DNA of 7,058 nt from Rhodospirillales bacterium. Its GTDB lineage: Bacteria; Pseudomonadota; Alphaproteobacteria; UBA8366; JADFVY01. The stretch lies in NCBI GenBank assembly GCA_024644185.1, contig JAHELM010000122.1, positions 1 through 7,058 on the forward strand. Reading direction: 5' to 3'. Positions 1 to 5,480 of this stretch are shown here, in pieces. A program made the translations under genes and the position numbers. Every line of letters starts with the position of its first letter. Position 1 is the stretch's first letter. The notes under the pieces are model-generated. The model saw only the letters and a list, made by a program, of their open reading frames with translations. It ran no database searches and was not told the DNA's origin.

Positions 1-178
1 GCAGGCCGCCAAGGGAACCGAAAGCGTCAATCAGAACATCGAATCGGTCAGTCGCGCCGCCGGCGAAACCGGTGCCGCGGCCGGTCAGGTGCTGTCGGCG
101 ACGGATAGCCTGTCCAGTCGCGCCAAGGCGCTGTCCACCGAGGTCAACCGGTTCCTGGAAGGGGTTCGCGCCGGCTGA
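1..178 (+). CDS. Methyl-accepting chemotaxis protein, C-terminal end (5' truncated)
   Basis: This is the last 58 codons of a gene that starts left of the window; the reading frame begins at base 2 and ends at TGA 176-178. The peptide is Ala/Ser/Gln/Glu-rich and helical, with heptad-like spacing and no Pro. It closes with a VNRFLEGVRAG-type tail, which is the usual ending of alphaproteobacterial chemoreceptors (…EVxxFLxxVRAA). In that family this part is the membrane-distal helix of the cytoplasmic signalling coiled coil, next to the methylation region. The ligand-binding and transmembrane parts lie outside the window, so the stimulus is unknown. No CheR-binding pentapeptide is seen at the end. 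The family call rests on the short tail only. Confidence 0.72.
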   Translation, partial: QAAKGTESVNQNIESVSRAAGETGAAAGQVLSATDSLSSRAKALSTEVNRFLEGVRAG

Positions 179-257
179 CGCGCGCACCCTGTTCACGAGC
201 CCGGGACCGCGTTACGCTTGGCCGCCGGAGTCAACAACCCGCCGTCAAGGAAACGCC

Positions 258-329
258 GTGAACGAAGCCCCCGCCATAGCCGCGCAAGAGCCGGTCCCGG
301 ACGCGGGTACCGTGTTCCCGCCCGATTGA
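258..329 (+). CDS. Possible 23-aa leader ORF, in frame with the kinase
   Basis: A GTG codon at 258 follows an AAGGA Shine-Dalgarno-like run (247-251) at a sensible 6-base spacing. It opens a 23-codon ORF rich in Ala, Pro and Glu that ends at TGA 327-329. The ORF is in the same frame as the histidine kinase, whose ATG lies 6 bases past this stop. The kinase ATG itself has no clear ribosome-binding site. The ORF could be a leader peptide whose translation delivers ribosomes to the kinase start by reinitiation. Alternatively it is the original kinase N-terminus, cut off by a nonsense change or a sequencing error. It could also be chance in GC-rich DNA. No homologue is recognised. Confidence 0.3.
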   Translation: MNEAPAIAAQEPVPDAGTVFPPD

Positions 330-335
330 CGACCG

Positions 336-2189
336 ATGGCGGAAGCGGCTTTCAAGAAGACCAACGTGACCGGGCCGGGATCCGAGCAGGTTTTTCGCGA
401 ACAGGTCCGGCTGATCTATTCCGGCATCGCCTATTCGACGGCGGTGACCGCGGTGGTGGCCGGCGTTCTTGCCTGGGCGCAGTGGACCGTCGCGCCGGTG
501 CCGGCGATCGTCGGTTGGGGCGCCTATATGGCCGCGGCGCTTGTCCTGCGAAATGTTCTGGCCTGGCAATTCCATGCGACCGGTGCCGCCCGGCATCCGG
601 ATCCGCGTCGTTGGCTGATCCTGTACGAGGCTGGCATTCTGGCCATGGGCGCCGGCTGGGGGATCGCGGGGCTGATCTTCATGCCGCTGGATTCGCCCCA
701 GCACCAGATGGTAACGGCATTCGCGCTGGGCGCGATTGCGGTGGGCGGCATGACCATCCTGGCGGCGGTGTACCGGGTCTGCGCCATATTCATCGTGCTG
801 ACGCTTTCTCCCGCGATCCTGCGCGCCGTCGCGATCGGCGGCGAATTCGGTACGACCGTCGCGATCGTCTGCACGGTGCTGCTGATCTTCGCGCTGCTGT
901 TCAGCCGCCGCCAGCACATGGTGATCCTCAATTCCCTGAAACTGGGTTTCGAGAACGCCGCGCTGGCCGAGGACATGATGCGCGAGAAACGCAAGGCCGA
1001 ACGTCTGAATGTCGATCTCCAGGGCAAGGAAACGACCTTGGCCCGCGCCCAGCGCATCGCCGGCGTCGGCAGTTGGGAATGGGACATCGCCAACGATGAG
1101 ATTCGCGGTTCCGACGAAGCGCATCGGATATTCGGAATCCCGCGGGACGTTCTGTCCATCCGCTTCGCCGATTTCATGGGCATCGTGCACCCCGAAGATC
1201 GCGACGGGGTGACCGATGCCGTAAGCGCGGCGATCGACGCCGGGCAGCCCTATAGTATCGAGCACCGTATTCTGCGCGCCGATGGCGAGGAGCGGGTGGT
1301 GCATGAGCAGGGTGAATTGACGCGCGACGCGGCCGGAGGCCCCGTCCTGATGACCGGTACGGCACATGACATCACTGACCGGCATCGCATGGAGGAGGAA
1401 CTGCGCCGCGCCACCGTCTCGGCCGAGGCGGCCAACAATGCCAAGTCCCAGTTTCTCGCCAATATGAGCCACGAGTTGCGAACGCCGCTGAATGCCATCC
1501 TCGGCTATAGCGAGCTTCTGGGCGAGGATGCGCGGGAGCATGGGCAGGAATCGATGGTGGTCGATCTGGAGCGCATCAATGCCGCCGGCCGGCATCTGCT
1601 GGCCCTGGTCAACGACGTGCTCGACCTGTCGAAGATCGAGGCCGGGAAAACCGACCTCGTAATCGAGAATTTCGACGTCCGCCGCCTGTTGAGCGAGGTC
1701 GAGGCGACGGTGCTGCCGCTGGCCGCGCGCAATCGCAACCGGCTGGTCGTCGATTGCGCCGAGGATGCCGGCGGCATGCGGTCGGACCCGACCAAGCTGC
1801 GCCAGATCTTGTTCAACCTGCTCTCCAATGCGGCGAAATTCACCGAGAACGGGACCATCAGGGTGCGTGTGTCGCGCCAATACGATCTGTCCGGCAAAGA
1901 GGAGTCGGCGCAGGTCGTGTTTGCGGTTTCCGACACCGGCTTCGGCATCGCGCCGGAACAGATCGAGTCCGCCTTCCGCGCATTCGAACAGACCGACTCC
2001 TCGCGCGACGGCAAGCAGGGGGGTACCGGGCTTGGACTGGCGATTACCCGCCACTTCTGCGCGCTGTTGGGCGGGACCGTGACCGTCCAGAGCGAACTCG
2101 GCAAGGGCAGCGTTTTCACCGTGCGGCTGCCGGCTTCGCTGGGCGGCGAGCCGCGGCCGGGTCTGGCGGTTTCAGGAAAGCCGGGATAG
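336..2189 (+). CDS. Membrane-bound PAS sensor histidine kinase
   Basis: A 617-aa two-component sensor kinase, expected to autophosphorylate on His and pass phosphate to a response regulator that is not in the window. The N-terminal ~190 residues hold about six hydrophobic segments (near 29-48, 56-77, 96-116, 124-145, 148-168, 174-190) with short loops and no large periplasmic domain, so the stimulus may be sensed in or near the membrane. A charged linker (205-235) leads to a PAS/PAC fold (about 237-350, ending TAHDITDRH). HisKA follows with phosphoacceptor H379 in FLANMSHELRTPLN. The ATPase domain has an N box (NLLSNAAKF, N498), G1 (DTGFGI, 533-538) and G2 (GGTGLGL, 562-568). All catalytic motifs are intact. 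No receiver or HAMP domain is seen. An in-frame stop at 327-329 makes ATG 336 the earliest ATG start. The gene ends 19 bases before tmpA in the same direction, so co-transcription is likely. The signal is unknown. Confidence 0.93.
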   Translation: MAEAAFKKTNVTGPGSEQVFREQVRLIYSGIAYSTAVTAVVAGVLAWAQWTVAPVPAIVGWGAYMAAALVLRNVLAWQFHATGAARHPDPRRWLILYEAGILAMGAGWGIAGLIFMPLDSPQHQMVTAFALGAIAVGGMTILAAVYRVCAIFIVLTLSPAILRAVAIGGEFGTTVAIVCTVLLIFALLFSRRQHMVILNSLKLGFENAALAEDMMREKRKAERLNVDLQGKETTLARAQRIAGVGSWEWDIANDEIRGSDEAHRIFGIPRDVLSIRFADFMGIVHPEDRDGVTDAVSAAIDAGQPYSIEHRILRADGEERVVHEQGELTRDAAGGPVLMTGTAHDITDRHRMEEELRRATVSAEAANNAKSQFLANMSHELRTPLNAILGYSELLGEDAREHGQESMVVDLERINAAGRHLLALVNDVLDLSKIEAGKTDLVIENFDVRRLLSEVEATVLPLAARNRNRLVVDCAEDAGGMRSDPTKLRQILFNLLSNAAKFTENGTIRVRVSRQYDLSGKEESAQVVFAVSDTGFGIAPEQIESAFRAFEQTDSSRDGKQGGTGLGLAITRHFCALLGGTVTVQSELGKGSVFTVRLPASLGGEPRPGLAVSGKPG

Positions 2190-2198
2190 ACTGGCTGC

Positions 2199-2204
2199 GG
2201 GAGG
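2199..2204 (+). promoter_or_regulatory. Ribosome-binding site of the tmpA-like gene
   Basis: GGGAGG lies 4 bases before ATG 2209 and inside the 19-base gap after the kinase stop (TAG 2187-2189). It fixes the start of the dioxygenase gene. The gap is too short for a separate promoter, so any tmpA promoter must be inside the kinase gene or upstream of it. Confidence 0.7.
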
Positions 2205-2208
2205 ATCG

Positions 2209-3366
2209 ATGGCGGGCCTTCAAGGCGTCGAAATTCTGAATGGCGGTGCTGCGATACGCCTGGCCTGGCTGGACGGGCAGGCGGCGCGGTTTCATGCGGT
2301 ATGGCTGCGCGACAACGCGCCCGACCCGAAGACCCGCGCGCCGGGGAACGGACAGCGGCTGATCACCGTTCTCGACATATCCCCCGATACGCGCATCGCC
2401 GCCGCGACGGTGACGGATGCGGGCGACCTGGCTGTTCGTTTCGCGCCGGAGGGGCTGGAATGCCTGTTTTCCGCCGGCTGGCTGGCTGCCCGTGTCTACG
2501 ATGCGCCGCAGCCGCGCGAGCCCGGATGGACCGACCCGGATATCGCGCGCTGGGGGGTGGAACTGGCGCCGGGTCTGCCGACCGCGCGGTTCGACGCGGC
2601 GCGGGCCGACCGCAAGGTGCTGGCGGGCTGGCTCGACGGAATCCGGCGGTACGGTGTCGCGATGATGACGGGCGTACCGGCGGAAAGCGGCGCGCTGGTC
2701 GGCGTGGTCGATCTGTTCGGTTACGTGCGCGAAACGAATTATGGTCGCTGGTTCGATGTGCGGGCAGAGGTCAATCCGGTCAACCTGGCCTATACCGGCC
2801 TGGGCCTGCAGGCGCATACCGATAATCCCTACCGCGACCCTGTGCCGACGCTGCAACTGCTGCATTGCCTGGAAAATACCGTCGCCGGCGGGGAATCCAT
2901 CGTCGTCGACGGATTTCACGCCGCCGGAATCCTGCAGCGGGAAGACCCGGGTGGGTTCGACCTGCTGGCCGGCAATTGCGCCCGCTTCGAATATGCGGGC
3001 TCGGCGGATGTGCGGCTGACCGCGCGGCGGCCGATGATCGAACTGGCCCCTGATGGCGAGATGATCGCCATTCGCTTCAACAACCGTTCCGCCGCCGCCT
3101 TCACCGACATCCCTTACGACGCGATGGGGGCTTATTACGCCGCCTATCGCCGGCTGGCGGAGATCGTCGAACGCCCGGCCTTGCGGGTGCGTTTCAAACT
3201 GGCGCCGGGCGAGTTGTTCATCGTCGACAATACCCGCGTCCTGCATTCGCGCGAGGCGTTTTCGGGGTCCGGGCAGCGCTGGCTTCAGGGATGCTATGCC
3301 GACAAGGATGGCCTGTTGTCGACCCTGGCGGTGATCGGCTCCGGCGCGCGAGAGGCCGCCGAATGA
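2209..3366 (+). CDS. tmpA: TmpA-like Fe(II)/2-oxoglutarate dioxygenase (gamma-butyrobetaine hydroxylase family)
   Basis: A 385-aa cytoplasmic Fe(II)/2-oxoglutarate oxygenase. An N-terminal beta domain (about 1-100, with VWLRDNAPDP) is followed by a TauD-type catalytic domain. The iron ligands are H203 and D205 (HTD) and H346 (VLHSRE); R357 in GQRWLQGCY probably holds 2-oxoglutarate. Aromatic residues matching the trimethylammonium cage of gamma-butyrobetaine hydroxylase are Y178, F182 (with W181 beside it), Y195 and Y363. Family members hydroxylate gamma-butyrobetaine to carnitine. TmpA, usually misannotated as that enzyme, hydroxylates C1 of 2-(trimethylammonio)ethylphosphonate. TmpA is preferred because the next gene, overlapping by ATGA, is a PhnZ-like C-P cleaving oxygenase, and because no carnitine genes are present. 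The motif HTDNPYRDPVP differs from the HTDxP…PPG form I recall in true butyrobetaine hydroxylases. The Cys residues of the N-terminal zinc site are absent. The fold is near certain; the substrate is inferred. Confidence 0.8.
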   Translation: MAGLQGVEILNGGAAIRLAWLDGQAARFHAVWLRDNAPDPKTRAPGNGQRLITVLDISPDTRIAAATVTDAGDLAVRFAPEGLECLFSAGWLAARVYDAPQPREPGWTDPDIARWGVELAPGLPTARFDAARADRKVLAGWLDGIRRYGVAMMTGVPAESGALVGVVDLFGYVRETNYGRWFDVRAEVNPVNLAYTGLGLQAHTDNPYRDPVPTLQLLHCLENTVAGGESIVVDGFHAAGILQREDPGGFDLLAGNCARFEYAGSADVRLTARRPMIELAPDGEMIAIRFNNRSAAAFTDIPYDAMGAYYAAYRRLAEIVERPALRVRFKLAPGELFIVDNTRVLHSREAFSGSGQRWLQGCYADKDGLLSTLAVIGSGAREAAE

Positions 3367-3938
3367 AAACCTTCGCGCCCAGCCGCGCCACGATCGTCGA
3401 ATTTCTCGCCGATATCCTGCGCCGGCGCGGTGCCGAATCCTATCTCGGCGAGAACGTTACGATGTCGCAACACATGTTGCAGGCGGCATATCTGGCCGAG
3501 ACGGAAGGTGCGTCGGACGCGCTTGTGGCCGCCGCCCTGCTGCACGATATCGGGCACTACACCAATGAATTTCCCGAGGATGCGCAGGATCGCGGCATCG
3601 ATAACCGGCACCAGATCTCCGGCGCCGCCGTGCTGGCGCCCTTCTTCCCGCCGGCGGTCACCGAATGCGTGCGCCAGCATGTCGATGCCAAGCGTTATCT
3701 CTGCGCCGTCGATCCGGAGTATTTCGGGCGCCTGTCGGCGGCCTCGGTGTTGACGTTGAAATTGCAGGGCGGCCCGATGGGTGAGGATGAAGTGGCTGCA
3801 TTCCGTGCCAACCCCCTTCTGGATTCGATCGTCCGCGTCCGTATCTGGGACGAGGGCGCCAAGGTCGCGGGCCGCAAGACCCCGCCCTTCGCCCATTACG
3901 AACCGCTGCTGCGCCGGGTGGTCCAGCGCGCCGGCTAG
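3363..3938 (+). CDS. tmpB: TmpB/PhnZ-like HD-domain mixed-valent di-iron oxygenase, C-P bond cleaving
   Basis: A 191-aa cytoplasmic HD-domain protein, the length expected of PhnZ-type oxygenases. In PhnZ and TmpB a di-iron centre oxidises a 1-hydroxyphosphonate and breaks the C-P bond; TmpB releases glycine betaine and phosphate from the TmpA product. Every PhnZ metal ligand I can recall is present at a constant offset: H37, H61, D62 (LLHDIGH), H83, H106 and D163. The substrate-side residues also match: Y27 and E30 in YLGENVT (the Tyr/Glu lid pair), H65, K110 in AKRYLC, S128 and R160. The stretch LKLQGGPM (132-139) is also typical of the phosphonate-associated HD group (Phn-HD). ATG 3363 is chosen over an in-frame ATG at 3291 because it overlaps the tmpA stop as ATGA, indicating translational coupling, and matches the family N-terminus. 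PhnZ acting on 2-aminoethylphosphonate is the alternative, but its partner PhnY is a different oxygenase type. Confidence 0.82.
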   Translation: MKTFAPSRATIVEFLADILRRRGAESYLGENVTMSQHMLQAAYLAETEGASDALVAAALLHDIGHYTNEFPEDAQDRGIDNRHQISGAAVLAPFFPPAVTECVRQHVDAKRYLCAVDPEYFGRLSAASVLTLKLQGGPMGEDEVAAFRANPLLDSIVRVRIWDEGAKVAGRKTPPFAHYEPLLRRVVQRAG

Positions 3939-5359
3939 ACGACCTTCCCCGGATTCATGATCCCGCGCGGGTCCAGCGCCGCCTTGACCTTGCGCATCGT
4001 CGCGAGTTCCAGCGCGCTCTTGTAATGCGCGATTTCCTCGCGCTTCAGGCGGCCGAGCCCGTGTTCGGCGCTGATCGAGCCGTCCAGATCGGCGACGATG
4101 TCATGCACGATACGGTTCATTTCGCCCCAGCGGGCCATGAATTCGTCCTTGTCCATGCCCGGCGGTTGGCTGAGGTTGAAGTGGATATTGCCGTCGCCCA
4201 CATGGCCGAAGGGCAGCGGCCGGATGCCGGGCATCGCCGCGGTCACGGCGGCGACCGCGCGGCGGATGAATTCCGGCGATTTGTTCACCGGTACGGCGAT
4301 GTCGTGCTTGATGCTGCCGCCCTCGAATTTCTGCGCCTCGACGATGGCCTCGCGAATCCGCCACAGCGCATCGCGCTGGGTCCCGGAACTGGCGATCGCC
4401 GCGTCGAGGATCAGGCCGGCGGCGAAGGCGCCCTCCAGAAAGGCCGCCATGTTCGCCTGCATGCCGCCATCGGGCCGGGTGCCGGAGAATTCCACCAGCA
4501 GGTAATTTTCATGGGCCTGGCCAAGCGGGTCCGTGACGCCGGCCACGTGCCGGATCGCGAATTCCAGGGAAAGCCGCGGGATCAACTCGATCGAGGTCAC
4601 CGCGTCGCCGCTGGCCTCTCTCGCCGCCGCCAGCAGGTCGATCGCGGAGTCGAGATCGCGGATGGCGACGAAGGCGGTCTGCACGTCCTTTGGCAGCGGG
4701 AACAGTTTCAGCACCGCCGCCGTGACGATGCCCAGCGTTCCTTCCGCCCCGATGAACACCTGCTTCAGGTCGTAGCCGGTGTTGTCCTTGCGCAGCGCCC
4801 GCAGCCCGTTCCACACCTGGCCGTCGGGCAGCACCGCCTCCATCCCCAGAACCAGATCGCGCATATTGCCGTAATGCAGCACGGCGACGCCGCCGGCATT
4901 GGTCGAGATATTGCCGCCGATCTGGCACGACCCCTCGGCGCCCAGGCTCAGCGGAAACAGGCGGTCGACGGTCTCCGCCGCGGACTGGATATCGGCCAGC
5001 ACGCAGCCGGCCTCGACGGTGATGGTGTAATTCGCCGGGTCGAGGGCGCGGATCCGGTTCATCCGGCCCATATTCAGCAGGATTTCGCCGCCATGTTCGT
5101 GCGGCGTGGCGCCGCCGCACAGCCCGGTATTGCCACCCTGCGGCACCACGGCGATGCCGTATTCGGCGCAGATACCGACCACGGCGGCCACTTCCGCCGT
5201 ATTCGCCGGCCGCACCAGAAGCGGGGTCCGGCCGACGAAGAGGCCGCGCTGGTCGCGCAGCAACGGCGCCAGCACCGCGGGGTCGTCCGACCAGCCCTTC
5301 GGGCCGACGGCCTTCCTGATGCGCGCCAGCGCTTCGACAGATGCGGATGGTCCTGACAT
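3935..5359 (-). CDS. FAD-linked 2-hydroxyacid dehydrogenase (GlcD / D-2-hydroxyglutarate dehydrogenase type)
   Basis: A 474-aa flavoprotein of the PCMH/VAO class, full length for the family. Members oxidise D-2-hydroxyacids (D-lactate, glycolate, D-2-hydroxyglutarate) to 2-oxoacids and pass electrons to the quinone pool or an electron carrier. FAD-binding motifs run in order: PQGGNTGLCGG (73-83), GAEGSCQIGGN (140-150), YGNMRDLVLG (163-172), DNTGYDLK (192-199) and GAEGTLGIVT (204-213). The C-terminal domain has LWRIREAI (332-339), KHDIAVP (351-357), HVGDGNIH (386-393, metal ligands H386 and H393) and AEHGLGRLKR (431-440, E432 and H433), ending in MNPGKVV. No signal peptide or Fe-S motif is seen. 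The frame stays open far upstream, but ATG at 5359 is chosen: it matches the family N-terminus, and longer forms would run into the amidase gene. No strong ribosome-binding site precedes it. The gene converges on tmpB and diverges from the amidase. The exact hydroxyacid is not readable from sequence. Confidence 0.9.
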   Translation of the reverse strand: MSGPSASVEALARIRKAVGPKGWSDDPAVLAPLLRDQRGLFVGRTPLLVRPANTAEVAAVVGICAEYGIAVVPQGGNTGLCGGATPHEHGGEILLNMGRMNRIRALDPANYTITVEAGCVLADIQSAAETVDRLFPLSLGAEGSCQIGGNISTNAGGVAVLHYGNMRDLVLGMEAVLPDGQVWNGLRALRKDNTGYDLKQVFIGAEGTLGIVTAAVLKLFPLPKDVQTAFVAIRDLDSAIDLLAAAREASGDAVTSIELIPRLSLEFAIRHVAGVTDPLGQAHENYLLVEFSGTRPDGGMQANMAAFLEGAFAAGLILDAAIASSGTQRDALWRIREAIVEAQKFEGGSIKHDIAVPVNKSPEFIRRAVAAVTAAMPGIRPLPFGHVGDGNIHFNLSQPPGMDKDEFMARWGEMNRIVHDIVADLDGSISAEHGLGRLKREEIAHYKSALELATMRKVKAALDPRGIMNPGKVV

Positions 5360-5480
5360 GGCACGGCGGAGATTAGGGTGACGATGCCGGTACGGCAAGG
5401 CAGGACGTCGATGCGGTATCGCCTTCGGCGGATTTCGCGATACCATACGGCCGGGCTGCACAAAGAACGGGGAAGCGAGC
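5360..5480. promoter_or_regulatory. Divergent intergenic region between FAD oxidase and amidase genes
   Basis: These 121 bases separate two genes read in opposite directions, so both promoters should lie here or just inside the genes. The amidase has a ribosome-binding site (GGGGAA, 5469-5474, 6 bases before ATG 5481). The spacer contains an inverted repeat, listed separately. I cannot pick out convincing -35/-10 pairs on either strand; GC-rich alphaproteobacterial promoters are often not recognisable by eye. Confidence 0.5.
5415..5444. repeat. 8-bp perfect inverted repeat, candidate operator
   Basis: GGTATCGC (5415-5422) and GCGATACC (5437-5444) are exact reverse complements separated by 14 bases, giving arm centres 22 bp apart, about two helical turns. 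A small CGCC-TTC-GGCG stem (5420-5430) overlaps the left arm. The spacing suits a dimeric repressor binding one face of DNA in the divergent promoter region. A hairpin in the amidase 5' UTR is the alternative. No T-run follows, so it is not an ordinary terminator. No regulator gene is adjacent in the window. Confidence 0.45.

Noticed and set aside
179..257. Promoter for the kinase (for example TTCACG near 191)
   Set aside because: No -35/-10 pair with convincing sequence and spacing could be chosen over the GC-rich background.
72..329. 85-codon open frame starting at ATG 72
   Set aside because: Its first part overlaps the chemoreceptor tail in another frame and is Arg/Pro-rich; only the GTG 258 start with its own ribosome-binding site is worth keeping, at low confidence.
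231..2054. 607-codon open frame on the minus strand across the kinase gene
   Set aside because: Antisense shadow of GC-rich coding DNA. Its protein is rich in Arg, His, Gly and Asp with no recognisable domain, while the plus strand carries every kinase motif.
2116..3246. 376-codon minus-strand open frame across the dioxygenase gene
   Set aside because: Antisense shadow; the plus strand has the full HTD…H iron site and a good ribosome-binding site.
3291..3362. Upstream ATG adding 24 residues to the HD protein
   Set aside because: The extension lies wholly inside tmpA coding sequence and is Arg/Gly-rich; the ATGA overlap at 3363 and the family N-terminus favour the shorter form.
4025..5356. 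443-codon open frame on the plus strand opposite the FAD oxidase
   Set aside because: Low-complexity His/Arg/Gly/Ala-rich translation without motifs; the minus strand encodes a complete FAD-binding enzyme in this interval.
5420..5430. CGCC-TTC-GGCG mini-hairpin as a terminator
   Set aside because: Only a 4-bp stem, no T-run on either strand, and it lies between divergent gene starts, where a terminator is not expected.
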